Shown here piece after piece: positions 1 to 7,717 of a DNA stretch of 64,000 nt. A program made the position numbers and the translations under genes. Origin of the DNA: Geodermatophilus sp. DSM 45219 (GTDB lineage: Bacteria > Actinomycetota > Actinomycetes > Mycobacteriales > Geodermatophilaceae); the NCBI RefSeq assembly GCF_900104025.1, contig NZ_FNIQ01000010.1, positions 38,918 through 102,917 on the forward strand, written 5' to 3'. Numbering within the stretch: the first letter of the stretch is position 1; every line of letters starts with the position of its first letter. Below the pieces are notes generated by a model. It did not search any database. It was given only the letters and a program-made list of their open reading frames with translations, and was not told where the DNA came from.

Positions 1-364
1 CACCGACGTCACCGCCGAGGGCGGGCACGGCGCCGTCCCCACCGGGCCCGAGGTGCCGGTCGAGCCCAGGGCCGCCGTCAGCCGGCGCGACTGGCCGCTG
101 TACGAGGTGTTCGTCCGCGGCAAGCGCGGCCTCAACCACGTGCACGTCGGCTCGCTGCACGCCCCGGACGACGAGATGGCCGTGCACGCCGCGCGCGACG
201 TGTTCACCCGGCGCAACGAGGGCGTGAGCATCTGGGTGGTCAAGGCCGCCGACATCACCGCGTCGAGCCCCGACGAGAAGGACCCGATGTTCGCCCCGAG
301 CGGCGACAAGGTCTACCGGCACCCGACCTTCTACGAGATCCCCGAGAACGTCCCCCACATGTGA
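1..364 (+). CDS. paaB: Phenylacetyl-CoA epoxidase subunit PaaB (5' end off the window)
   Basis: Small non-catalytic subunit of the PaaABCE multicomponent monooxygenase, which converts phenylacetyl-CoA to its ring 1,2-epoxide in the cytoplasm. PaaB bridges the PaaA-PaaC pairs. Diagnostic motifs are WPLYEVFVRGKRGLNHVHVG, EGVSIWVVKA and the C-terminal KVYRHPTFYEIPENVPHM. A GTG at 53 would give 103 residues, but it lacks a spaced ribosome binding site. The frame is open back to the window edge, and no stop for an upstream paaA appears in the first 52 bases in any frame, so I favour a start before position 1. It is followed by a hairpin repeat and then paaC. Identity is secure; only the start is open. 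Confidence 0.93.
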   Translation, partial: TDVTAEGGHGAVPTGPEVPVEPRAAVSRRDWPLYEVFVRGKRGLNHVHVGSLHAPDDEMAVHAARDVFTRRNEGVSIWVVKAADITASSPDEKDPMFAPSGDKVYRHPTFYEIPENVPHM

Positions 365-366
365 AA

Positions 367-429
367 CACCCTCTCCCTCCCCACCACCGCTCGTTCCTCG
401 CGGCGGCGGGCCCCTGGGAGAGGGCGGCC
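367..429 (+). repeat. Intergenic hairpin element, copy 1 (between paaB and paaC)
   Basis: First of about ten related intergenic hairpins. Outer arms CCCTCTCCC (369-377) and GGGAGAGGG (416-424) are perfectly complementary. The inner part carries the family core (CCCCACC, CGCTCG, GCGGGCCCC). It begins 2 nt after the paaB stop and lies inside an operon whose products form one complex, so complete termination here would be odd. Partial termination or RNA processing is my inference. Confidence 0.75.
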
Positions 430-487
430 GTTCCGGCCCCTCGCAAGAGCAGCCGCTGGGCGCGCACGACGGAAAGGAAGCGTTGAC

Positions 488-1399
488 ATGGGGCACGAGG
501 AGACCGTCTACGAGGCGCTGGACCACGCGCACGGGGGCGAGGGGCACTGGGCGTTCGGCACCGGCTTCGACGAACCCCTCGCGGGCGTGGACACCACCGT
601 CCCCGACGGCGTCGACCCGGCCGACCTGGGCACCTATTGCCTGATGCTCGGCGACGACGCCCTGGTGCTCGCCCAGCGGCTGACCCAGTGGGTCACCGCC
701 GCGCCCGAGCTCGAGGAGGAGGTGGCCGTCGCCAACGTCGCCCTCGACCTGCTCGGCCAGGCCCGGCTGCTGCTGGCCCGCGCCGGCTCGGTCGGCGTGC
801 TGGGCCGCTCCCGCGAGAGGGCGACGGAGAGCATCCCCGACGAGGACGCGCTGGCCTACTTCCGGGACCCCGACGAGTTCCGCAACACCGCGCTGGTCGA
901 GGCGGAGAACGGCGACTTCGGGCAGACGATGGCCCGCCTGCTGGTGGCCTCGACCGTCCGGCTGGCGGTGTTCTCGCGGCTGCGGGAGTCCCGCGACCCG
1001 GTACTCGCGGCGATCGCGGCGAAGGGCGTCAACGAGCTCGCCTACCACCGCGACCACGCCGCACGGTGGGTGCTGCGCCTCGGCGACGGCACCGGGGAGT
1101 CCCACCGGCGGGTGCAGGCCGGCGTCGACGCGGTCGGGCCGCTGCTGGCCGACGTCCTCACCGCCACCGACGTCGAGCAGCGGCTGGTCGCCGGCGGGGT
1201 CGCCGTCGACCCGGCCGACGTCCGCGAGGAGGTGCGGTCCGTGCTCACCCAGGTCCTCGACCAGGCCACCCTGCGGGTGCCCGAGTGGCCCGCCGACACG
1301 CCGCCGCGCGGGCGGGTCGGCCAGCACGGCCCGGAGCTGACCACCCTGCTCGCGACCCTCCAGGGCCTCGCCCGGCAGCACCCGGCCGCGACGTGGTGA
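488..1399 (+). CDS. paaC: Phenylacetyl-CoA epoxidase structural subunit PaaC
   Basis: Ferritin-like, catalytically inactive partner of PaaA in the phenylacetyl-CoA 1,2-epoxidase. The 303 residues match the family in length. The N-terminal region has the family signature around residues 50-100 (GTYCLMLGDDALVLAQRL, then ANVALDLLGQARLLL), with ELAYHRDHAARWVLRLGDGT near residue 185. ATG 488 is preceded by a purine-rich GGAAAGGAAG at a good distance. The 3' end overlaps paaD by 4 nt (GTGA), indicating translational coupling. Homology to PaaC is clear; the function follows from the family and the neighbouring paaB, paaD and paaE. Confidence 0.95.
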   Translation: MGHEETVYEALDHAHGGEGHWAFGTGFDEPLAGVDTTVPDGVDPADLGTYCLMLGDDALVLAQRLTQWVTAAPELEEEVAVANVALDLLGQARLLLARAGSVGVLGRSRERATESIPDEDALAYFRDPDEFRNTALVEAENGDFGQTMARLLVASTVRLAVFSRLRESRDPVLAAIAAKGVNELAYHRDHAARWVLRLGDGTGESHRRVQAGVDAVGPLLADVLTATDVEQRLVAGGVAVDPADVREEVRSVLTQVLDQATLRVPEWPADTPPRGRVGQHGPELTTLLATLQGLARQHPAATW

Positions 1400-1923
1400 C
1401 CGCCGTGGTCAGCCTTTATCGCGATATTGGCAGCTCGGGACCGCGGGCGGTCGCCGAGACCGTGACCGACCCCGAGCTGCCCGCGCTGACCCTGGCCGAC
1501 CTGGGGGTCCTCCGCGACGTCCGGGTCGTGGACGGCACCGTCGTCGTCGACATCACCCCCACCTACAGCGGCTGCCCGGCGATGGGCGTGATGCGCGCCG
1601 ACCTGCTGCACGCCCTGCACTCGGCCGGCTTCGACGACGTCGAGGTCCGCACCGTCCTCTCCCCCGCCTGGTCCACCGACTGGATCAGCGACGAGGGCCG
1701 CCGCAAGCTCAGCGCGGCCGGCATCGCCCCGCCGGGGACGGCTCCGGTGCGCCTCTCGGGGCCGGTGCCGCTGCAGCTCGGTCCCTCCCGTCGCACCGCG
1801 GCCTGCCCGCTGTGCGGCTCGCCGGACACCGAGGAGCTGAGCGAGTTCGGCGCGACGGCCTGCAAGGCCCTGCGCCGCTGCCGCAGCTGCCGGGAGCCCT
1901 TCGAGCACGTCAAGGAGATCTGA
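1396..1923 (+). CDS. paaD: PaaD, Fe-S maturation factor for phenylacetyl-CoA epoxidase
   Basis: MIP18/DUF59-type protein of about 175 residues, thought to help assemble metal or Fe-S centres of the epoxidase system. The N-terminal DUF59 part reads VTDPELPALTLADLGVLRDV and has the family YSGCPAM motif. The C-terminus carries a zinc-ribbon: CPLCGSPDTEEL, then ATACKALRRCRSC and EPFEH, typical of PaaD. GTG 1396 overlaps the paaC stop; GTG 1393 and 1405 are in frame and also possible. The open frame extends back to 637, but that upstream part is a shadow of paaC. Confidence 0.93.
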   Translation: MTAVVSLYRDIGSSGPRAVAETVTDPELPALTLADLGVLRDVRVVDGTVVVDITPTYSGCPAMGVMRADLLHALHSAGFDDVEVRTVLSPAWSTDWISDEGRRKLSAAGIAPPGTAPVRLSGPVPLQLGPSRRTAACPLCGSPDTEELSEFGATACKALRRCRSCREPFEHVKEI

Positions 1924-1925
1924 GC

Positions 1926-2996
1926 GTGTCGACCAGGCGCCGGGCACGGTTCCACCCGCTGAAGGTCGCCCGCGTCGAGCGGCTGACCGACGACGCCGTC
2001 GCCGTCACCTTCGACGTCCCCCCGGAGCTGGCCGAGGACTACGCGTTCCGTCCCGGCCAGGCGCTCACCCTGCGCCGGGTGGACGGCGACCGCGACGAGC
2101 GCCGGTCCTACTCGATCTGCGCGCCGGTCGGCGCCGCGCCGCGGGTGGGCGTCCGCGAGGTGCCCGGCGGCTTCTTCTCCTCCTACCTCGTGCACGAGGT
2201 CGGGGTCGGCGACGAGATCGAGGTGCTGCCGCCGTCGGGGACCTTCACCGCCGACCTGTCCGTCCCCGCCGACCACGTCTTCGTCGTCGCGGGCTCGGGC
2301 ATCACCCCGGCGCTGTCGCTGGCCGCCAGCGTGCTGCGCGACGGGCGGTCCACCGTCACCGTCCTCTACGGCAACCGCCGCACCAACACGGTGATGTTCG
2401 CCGACGAGCTCGCCGACCTGAAGGACCGCTACGGCACCCGCCTGCAGCTGGTGCACGTCCTCTCCCGCGAGCCCCGGGACGCCGAGCTGACCAGCGGCCG
2501 GCTGGACCGCGCCCGGCTGCAGACGCTGATCGAGACGTTCGTCGACGCCGGGCACGTCGACCACTGGTGGCTGTGCGGCCCGCACGGGATGGTCGGCGAC
2601 GCCCGCGACCTGCTGGCCGAGCTCGGCGTGCCGGCCGACAGGGTGCACCAGGAGCTGTTCTACGTCGACGACGTCCCACCCGAGCCGGTCCGCGGTGACG
2701 AGCAGACCGTCGAGGGCCCGAGCAGCCAGGTCACCGTCGTCCTCGACGGCCGGTCGACCACGCTGGCCCTCCCCCGCGACGTGCCGGTGCTCGACTCGGC
2801 CCAGAAGGTGCGCGGCGACCTCCCCTTCGCCTGCAAGGGCGGCGTGTGCGGCACCTGCCGGGCGCGGGTCACCGAGGGGGACGTGGAGATGCGGCGCAAC
2901 TACGCCCTCGAGCCCCGCGAGGTCGAGGCCGGGTACGTGCTGACCTGCCAGACCGTGCCGCTGTCGGAGACCGTGACCGTCGACTTCGACGCCTGA
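1926..2996 (+). CDS. paaE: Phenylacetyl-CoA epoxidase reductase PaaE
   Basis: Flavin/iron-sulfur reductase that passes electrons from NAD(P)H to the diiron centre of PaaA. Of 356 residues, the first 230 are a ferredoxin-NADP reductase fold: FRPGQALTLRR then RRSYSICAPVG for FAD, and VVAGSGITPALSLAAS for the nucleotide. The last 90 residues are a plant-type 2Fe-2S domain with cysteines in CKGGVCGTCRA and LTCQT. GTG 1926 gives a normal N-terminus (STRRRARFHPLKVARVERL), two bases after the paaD stop. It is the fourth gene of the paa operon in this window. Confidence 0.95.
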   Translation: MSTRRRARFHPLKVARVERLTDDAVAVTFDVPPELAEDYAFRPGQALTLRRVDGDRDERRSYSICAPVGAAPRVGVREVPGGFFSSYLVHEVGVGDEIEVLPPSGTFTADLSVPADHVFVVAGSGITPALSLAASVLRDGRSTVTVLYGNRRTNTVMFADELADLKDRYGTRLQLVHVLSREPRDAELTSGRLDRARLQTLIETFVDAGHVDHWWLCGPHGMVGDARDLLAELGVPADRVHQELFYVDDVPPEPVRGDEQTVEGPSSQVTVVLDGRSTTLALPRDVPVLDSAQKVRGDLPFACKGGVCGTCRARVTEGDVEMRRNYALEPREVEAGYVLTCQTVPLSETVTVDFDA

Positions 2997-3001
2997 CGCC
3001 G

Positions 3002-3415
3002 GTGCGCCCCGTCCCCGTCGGTGCGGCCGCCGCGCTGGACGTCGTGGTGACCCCCGAGATGACCGTCCGGTTCGACGAGCTCGGCCCGGTGCACCCGGTG
3101 TACGCCACCTACTCGATGGCCAAGCACTTCGAGGAGGCGGGGCGCAAGCTCCTGCTCCGGCACCTCGACCCGGGCGAGGCGGGCATCGGGCGGTCGGTGT
3201 CGGTCGAGCACCTCGCCCCGAGCTGGGTGGGCGACGCCCTGCGGGTGACCGCCCGGTGCGTCGAGGTGCGGGGCAACCGGCTGACCTGCGCGTGCACCGC
3301 CGTGGACGCCGACGGCCGCGAGGTGGGCCGGGGCACGACGGTCCAGGCCGTCCTGCCCGAGGAGGTGCTGGACGCCCGCATCACCGCGCCGTCCCGCCGG
3401 CGCCCGACCGGCTAG
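3002..3415 (+). CDS. Hotdog-fold acyl-CoA thioesterase (FlK/PaaI-like)
   Basis: A 137-residue single-hotdog protein. FDELGPVHPVYATYSMAKHFEEAGRKLL matches FlK-like thioesterases (first part given in the family's usual order: substrate loop, then AGRKLL helix). Positions after 60 carry VGDALRVTARCVEVRGN, a strand typical of the fold. It starts 5 nt after paaE, so it is almost surely in the same operon, where a thioesterase can relieve CoA trapping by hydrolysing dead-end ring-epoxide or acyl-CoA products. The substrate is inferred from context. GTG 3002 is chosen; GTG 3017 or ATG 3059 are alternatives. Confidence 0.75.
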   Translation: MRPVPVGAAAALDVVVTPEMTVRFDELGPVHPVYATYSMAKHFEEAGRKLLLRHLDPGEAGIGRSVSVEHLAPSWVGDALRVTARCVEVRGNRLTCACTAVDADGREVGRGTTVQAVLPEEVLDARITAPSRRRPTG

Positions 3416-3485
3416 GTCGCGAGCGGGCGCCGGCGGCACGGTCAGCCGGCTGCCAGGTGCCGGATCCGCAGGGGGCAACCGGTCG

Positions 3486-3546
3486 TTGTGGGCGCGGACA
3501 CACCTCGCTAGATTGACGCCGTCCGATAACTGACCAGTCGGTCAGT
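3486..3546 (+). promoter_or_regulatory. Promoter with palindromic operator for the MHS symporter
   Basis: TTGTGG (3486-3491) and TAGATT (3509-3514) are 17 bp apart and resemble a housekeeping promoter. Just downstream, 3529-3546 is a perfect inverted repeat: ACTGACC, 4-nt centre AGTC, GGTCAGT. Its size and sequence resemble TetR-family operators such as those used by phenylacetate repressors. Its position after the -10 suggests repression of the symporter at 3567. The binding protein is not encoded nearby. Confidence 0.55.
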
Positions 3547-3566
3547 ATCAGTTCCAGGGGGCTCGC

Positions 3567-4955
3567 ATGTCGGCACGAACGGACACCGCACCGCGCACGC
3601 GGGAGCGGATCGGCGCGGAGGAACGGAAGGTCCTCGCCGGCACGCTCGCCGGCACCACCATCGAGTGGTACGACTTCTTCATCTACGCCCAGGCGGCCGG
3701 CCTGGTGCTCGCCCCCCTGTTCCTGGCGCCGGTGAGCCAGGACGCGCCGGGGCTGGCCACCGTCCTGTCCCTGGCCACCATCGGCATCAGCTTCCTGTTC
3801 CGCCCCCTGGGCGCCATCGTGGCCGGGCGGCTCGGCGACCGGCTGGGCCGCAAGCGGATGCTGGTCTTCACCCTGGTGCTGATGGGTGCGGCGACCGCCC
3901 TGATCGGCCTGCTGCCGACCTACGAGACGATCGGCGTCGCCGCCCCGGCGCTGCTGATCCTGCTGCGCATCCTGCAGGGGTTCTCCGCGGGAGGCGAGTG
4001 GGGCGGCGCGGCCCTCATGTCGGTCGAGCACGCACCGCTGCACCGCCGCGGCCTCTTCGGCGCGTACCCGCAGATCGGCGTGCCCATCGGCATGATCCTG
4101 GCGACCGGCGTGCTCTGGGCGCTGAGCACGGTGACCACCCCGGAGCAGTTCCAGTCCTGGGGCTGGCGGATCCCGTTCCTGTTCTCCGTGGTGCTGATCG
4201 TCATCGGCTACCTCATCCGGCGTGCCGTCGAGGAGAGCCCCGTCTTCAAGGAGATGCAGCTGCGGAAGAAGGAGTCCTCCGCCCCGCTGCGCGACCTCTT
4301 CCGGCACAACACCCGGCAGGTCGTGCTCACCGCGCTGATCTTCGTCGCGAACAACGCCGCCGGTTACCTGCTCATCGCCTTCTTCATCGCCTACGCCACG
4401 GGGACACTCGAGATGCCTCGCGCGTCGGTGCTCCTCGCGACCACGCTCGCCTCGTTCGGCTGGCTGGTCTTCACGATGTACGGCGGCGCCCTCTCCGACC
4501 GGATCGGCCGCGTGCGGACCTTCCAGATCGGCTACGCCCTGGTGTTCGCCTGGATGATCCCGCTGTTCCTGCTCATCGACACCCGCAACACCTGGCTCTA
4601 CGGGCTCGCGCTGTTCCTGCTGACCATCGGGCTGGGCCTCTCCTACGGCCCGATGTCGGCGATGTACGCCGAGATGTTCCCCGTCTCCGTCCGGTACTCC
4701 GGGGTCTCCATCGGCTACGCCCTGGGCGCGATCCTGGGCGGCGCCTTCGCCCCCATGATCGCCCAGCTCCTCCTGCAGTCGACGGGGTGGTCGGGGTCGG
4801 TCGGCCTCTACACCATGGCCCTCTGCGTCGTCTCCTTCGTGGCGGTGACCGTCGCGGGCGAGACCCGGGGGAACAACCTGCGGGTGGCCGAGGCCCACGA
4901 GCAGTACCTGCGCGAGCACCCCGAGGCGGCGGACGAGCTGGGCCGCCGGGCCTGA
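3567..4955 (+). CDS. MFS transporter, metabolite:H+ symporter (MHS) family
   Basis: 462-residue, 12-helix inner-membrane symporter of the MHS family (KgtP, ShiA, ProP relatives). Family marks are GTTIEWYDFFIYAQAAGLV at about residue 30, the loop 2-3 motif GRLGDRLGRKRML near residue 90, GFSAGGEWGGA near 145, and a second GGALSDRIGRVRTFQIG near 310. It follows the paa operon but has its own promoter and operator. Import of an aromatic or carboxylic acid feeding phenylacetate catabolism is a reasonable inference. ATG 3567 has a GGGGG stretch upstream. Confidence 0.88.
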   Translation: MSARTDTAPRTRERIGAEERKVLAGTLAGTTIEWYDFFIYAQAAGLVLAPLFLAPVSQDAPGLATVLSLATIGISFLFRPLGAIVAGRLGDRLGRKRMLVFTLVLMGAATALIGLLPTYETIGVAAPALLILLRILQGFSAGGEWGGAALMSVEHAPLHRRGLFGAYPQIGVPIGMILATGVLWALSTVTTPEQFQSWGWRIPFLFSVVLIVIGYLIRRAVEESPVFKEMQLRKKESSAPLRDLFRHNTRQVVLTALIFVANNAAGYLLIAFFIAYATGTLEMPRASVLLATTLASFGWLVFTMYGGALSDRIGRVRTFQIGYALVFAWMIPLFLLIDTRNTWLYGLALFLLTIGLGLSYGPMSAMYAEMFPVSVRYSGVSIGYALGAILGGAFAPMIAQLLLQSTGWSGSVGLYTMALCVVSFVAVTVAGETRGNNLRVAEAHEQYLREHPEAADELGRRA

Positions 4956-4965
4956 CCGCCACCGG

Positions 4966-5367
4966 TCAGGCCGAGCGGGCGGTCACCTCGTCGGACTCCC
5001 CGAGCCCGGCGGCGGCCAAGGCGGCCGGCAGGCCGTCGTCGTGGCGCTGGAACCGCACGACGAGGCCGTCGGTCACGAGGAACCGCGCGGCGACGACGGC
5101 CCGGCCGCGCTCGGTCCCCGTCGCCGGGTCGGTCCAGGTGGCGTCCTGCTCGACGACCACCTGACCGCCGGCGCCGCAGAACCAGCGCAGCGGTCGGGCG
5201 GTGAACCCTGCCCGGGCCAGCCACGAGGCCAGGACCTCGCGGCCCCGCACGCCGCCCCGGGGCCCGACCACCTCGACATCCGGCGCGCACAGCGCCATCG
5301 CGGCCGGGGCGTCGGCCCGGTCCACCGCGTCGAGCCACGCCGCCACGACCCCGAGCCGTCCGGTCAC
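4966..5367 (-). CDS. SnoaL/NTF2-like domain protein
   Basis: 133-residue protein with the cone-shaped NTF2/SnoaL-like fold: an N-terminal helix (VVAAWLDAVDRADAPAAMALC), APDVEVVGP, GREVLASWLARAGF, and strands ending in VVAARFLVTDGLVVRFQRHDD. That last pattern is typical of small ketosteroid isomerase-like proteins. Members may be enzymes or binding proteins, and no catalytic pair can be assigned with confidence. It converges on the symporter gene, 10 nt away. Confidence 0.7.
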   Translation of the reverse strand: MTGRLGVVAAWLDAVDRADAPAAMALCAPDVEVVGPRGGVRGREVLASWLARAGFTARPLRWFCGAGGQVVVEQDATWTDPATGTERGRAVVAARFLVTDGLVVRFQRHDDGLPAALAAAGLGESDEVTARSA

Positions 5368-5456
5368 GACGGCGACCGTAGCGGCCGCTCGGCATGGAGC
5401 GCGCCTCCCGCGGGCACACCGGTACCCCGTCCGCAGCCGACCCCTGGGAGCACCCC

Positions 5457-5642
5457 GTGACCACGACCCGAACCCGCCGCTGGCGCCTGGCCGCCGCCGG
5501 CATCGCGATCGCCGCGACGTCGTTCACCACCGCCGCGTGCGGCTCCGACACCGTGGACGACGGCGTCGAGCAGGAGGTCGAGGACGCCGGCAACGAGGTC
5601 GAGGAGGAGGTCGAGGGCGGCGACGAGGACGGCGACGGCTGA
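5457..5642 (+). CDS. Small acidic lipoprotein
   Basis: 61 residues: a positively charged start (TTTRTRRWRLAAAG), a hydrophobic stretch, a lipobox-like TTAAC cleavage site with Cys about residue 28, then a very acidic tail rich in Glu/Asp (VEQEVEDAGNEVEEEVEGG). Likely a membrane-anchored lipoprotein of unknown role. GTG 5457 is chosen because CTGGGAG lies at ribosome-binding distance; the longer frame from 5394 would bury the signal peptide. A hairpin terminator follows. Confidence 0.6.
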   Translation: MTTTRTRRWRLAAAGIAIAATSFTTAACGSDTVDDGVEQEVEDAGNEVEEEVEGGDEDGDG

Positions 5643-5649
5643 CCCGCTG

Positions 5650-5685
5650 CCCCGTGCCGGCGGCGTGACCGCCGTCGGCACGGGG
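5650..5685 (+). terminator. Hairpin terminator after the small lipoprotein
   Basis: 15-bp stem, CCCCGTGCCGGCGGC with GCCGTCGGCACGGGG (one G-U pair), 7 nt after the lipoprotein stop and just before the next MFS gene. No U-tract, as is usual for actinobacterial terminators. Confidence 0.6.
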
Positions 5686-5699
5686 TACCGCGGCCGCTC

Positions 5700-7058
5700 G
5701 TGAGCACCGACGCGACCACCACCCCGGCGACCCGCGCGCAGCGGCTCGACCGGCTGCCGTTCACCCGCGAGCACGGCCGGCTCGTGGTCGGCTCCGGCCT
5801 GGGCTGGGCGCTGGACGCGATGGACGTCGGGCTCATCTCCTTCGTGATGGCCGCGCTCGCCGTCCAGTGGTCGCTGACCCCGACCGAGCTGGGCTGGATC
5901 GGGTCGATCGGCTTCGTCGGGATGGCGCTGGGTGCCACCCTCGGCGGGCTGCTGGCCGACCGGATCGGGCGCAGGCAGGTCTTCGCGCTGACCCTGCTCG
6001 TCTTCGGCGCGGCCACCGGCGCCGCCGCGCTGGCCTGGTCGGTCGCCTCGCTGCTGGTGTTCCGCTTCCTCATCGGACTGGGGCTGGGCGCCGAGCTGCC
6101 GGTCGCCTCCACCCTGGTCAGCGAGTACGCGCCGGCCCGGGTGCGCGGCCGGGTGGTCGTGGCGCTGGAGGCGTTCTGGGCGGTCGGCTGGCTGCTCGCG
6201 GCGCTGATCGGCTACTTCGTCGTCCCCACCGGCGACGACGGGTGGCGGTGGGCGCTGGCCCTGGGCGCGGTCCCGGCGATGTACGCGGTGGTGGTCCGGC
6301 GCGGGCTGCCTGAGTCGGTGCGGTTCCTCGAGCTGCGCGGCCGCACCGACGAGGCCGAGGCCGCCGTCCGCCGCTTCGAGTCGGCGGCCGGCGTGCCCCC
6401 GGTGCCCTCGGCCCCGGCGCGGCCGATGCCGCTACCGCGCCCGGGCGCGCTGTGGGCCGCGGGCTCGCGCCGGCGGACGGCGGCGCTGTGGACGGTGTGG
6501 TTCGGCATCAACTTCGCCTACTACGGCGCCTTCATCTGGCTGCCCACGCTGCTGGTCGCCTCCGGCTTCTCGCTGGTGCGCTCCTTCGGCTTCACACTGC
6601 TGATCACCCTGGCCCAGCTCCCCGGCTACGCCGCCGCTGCGGTGCTCGTCGAGCGCTGGGGACGCCGGCCGACGCTGGTCGTGTTCCTGCTCGGCTCGGC
6701 GGTCGGCGCCGGGCTGTTCGCGCTGGCCGCCGGGGACACCGCCGTCCTGGCCACCGGCATGGTGCTGTCGTTCTTCAACCTGGGCGCCTGGGGCGCGGTC
6801 TACGCGGTGACGCCGGAGGTCTACCCCACCGCGCTGCGGGCCACCGGCGCCGGCGCGGCCGCCGGTTTCGGTCGGCTCGCCTCGATCGCCGCGCCGCTGT
6901 GCGTGCCGCCGCTGCTGGCCGCCGGCGGCAACGCCCTGGCCTTCGGCACCTTCGCGGCGTTCTTCGTGCTCGCGGCGCTGGCGGCCGTCGCGCTGCCCGA
7001 GCGCCGCGGCGAGTCGCTGGAGGCCGCCGAGCCGGATCCGCTCACCGCCCGCCGCTGA
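5700..7058 (+). CDS. MFS transporter (NiaP/AAHS-like)
   Basis: 452-residue, 12-helix transporter. FTREHGRLVVGSGLGWALDAMD gives the family-typical helix-1 DxxD region (first 22 residues of the helix, split here for length as FTREHGRLVV and GSGLGWALDAMD). Loop 2-3 has GGLLADRIGRRQVFA, and GLGLGAELPVASTLVSEYA matches the aromatic acid/niacin group. The second half starts after an extended loop (VPPVPSAPARP). The substrate cannot be read from sequence; aromatic or nicotinate-like acids are typical of the group. GTG 5700 lacks a clear ribosome binding site. Confidence 0.8.
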   Translation: MSTDATTTPATRAQRLDRLPFTREHGRLVVGSGLGWALDAMDVGLISFVMAALAVQWSLTPTELGWIGSIGFVGMALGATLGGLLADRIGRRQVFALTLLVFGAATGAAALAWSVASLLVFRFLIGLGLGAELPVASTLVSEYAPARVRGRVVVALEAFWAVGWLLAALIGYFVVPTGDDGWRWALALGAVPAMYAVVVRRGLPESVRFLELRGRTDEAEAAVRRFESAAGVPPVPSAPARPMPLPRPGALWAAGSRRRTAALWTVWFGINFAYYGAFIWLPTLLVASGFSLVRSFGFTLLITLAQLPGYAAAAVLVERWGRRPTLVVFLLGSAVGAGLFALAAGDTAVLATGMVLSFFNLGAWGAVYAVTPEVYPTALRATGAGAAAGFGRLASIAAPLCVPPLLAAGGNALAFGTFAAFFVLAALAAVALPERRGESLEAAEPDPLTARR

Positions 7059-7074
7059 CGGTCCTCAGCGACAG

Positions 7075-7102
7075 CAAAGGGCTCTTTGCAAAGACGTCTT
7101 TG
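7075..7102 (+). promoter_or_regulatory. Two abutting 14-bp palindromes (operator of the ArsR-like gene)
   Basis: CAAAGGGCTCTTTG (7075-7088) is followed directly by the perfect palindrome CAAAGACGTCTTTG (7089-7102), so four CAAAG/CTTTG half-sites alternate. The junction TCTTTGCAAAGA is itself a palindrome. The array lies 19 nt upstream of the ArsR-like regulator ATG, a usual place for autoregulation of that gene and the coupled exporter. Confidence 0.7.
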
Positions 7103-7120
7103 TGGTCCAGGGTGGTCGGC

Positions 7121-7717
7121 ATGGTCTCCACCCCCGACCCGGCGGACCTGCCCACCGGCGCCGTCCGGGTGACCGACGCCCGCGCCCTCCGCGTCCTGGC
7201 CCACCCGTTGCGCGCCTCGCTGCTCGGCGCGCTGCGGCTCGACGGCCCATCGACGGCCACCCGCCTGGCCGACCGCCTCGGGGAGAGCAGCGGCGCCACC
7301 AGCTACCACCTCCGCCAGCTCGCCGCCCACGGCTTCGTCGAGGAGCTGCCGGCCCAGGGGAACGGGCGGGACCGCTGGTGGCGCGCACAGCACCGCCGCA
7401 CCAGCTGGGACACCGCCGACCTCATCGGCGACCCCGCCGGCCGGGAGCTGGTCGACGAGGTGCTGCACCGGCAGCTGAGCCAGCAGCGGCGCTGGCTCGC
7501 CGCGCACGCCACCGAGATGGAGGGGCTGAGCGAGCAGTGGCGCACCGCCACCTCGCTCAGCGACTGGGCCGTCCGGCTGTCCCCCACCGCGGCCCGCGAG
7601 CTCGCCGACGAGCTGAACGAGGTCGTGCGTCGCTGGCAGGAGACGCGCGAGGAGCCGGACCAGCCCGCGGTGACCGTGCTGGTCGACCTGTTCCCCCTGC
7701 AGGAGCACCCGCTGTGA
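7121..7717 (+). CDS. ArsR-like winged-helix transcriptional regulator
   Basis: 198 residues. The N-terminal winged helix reads RALRVLAHPLRASLLGALR, then STATRLADRLGESSGATSYH and LRQLAAHGFVEELP (recognition helix followed by wing). The rest is helical and Arg-rich, likely a dimerisation or ligand part. No cysteine metal site is visible, so it is not a classic arsenic sensor. ATG 7121 begins the protein; the open frame upstream is a shadow of the MFS gene. It overlaps the following MFS gene by 4 nt, the common regulator plus exporter pairing, and the double palindrome just upstream suggests autoregulation. Confidence 0.82.
   Translation: MVSTPDPADLPTGAVRVTDARALRVLAHPLRASLLGALRLDGPSTATRLADRLGESSGATSYHLRQLAAHGFVEELPAQGNGRDRWWRAQHRRTSWDTADLIGDPAGRELVDEVLHRQLSQQRRWLAAHATEMEGLSEQWRTATSLSDWAVRLSPTAARELADELNEVVRRWQETREEPDQPAVTVLVDLFPLQEHPL

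Noticed and set aside
637..1923. 428-residue open frame covering paaC and paaD
   Set aside because: Only its last 175 codons are homologous (PaaD); the upstream part is Arg/Pro/Gly-rich shadow of paaC in another frame.
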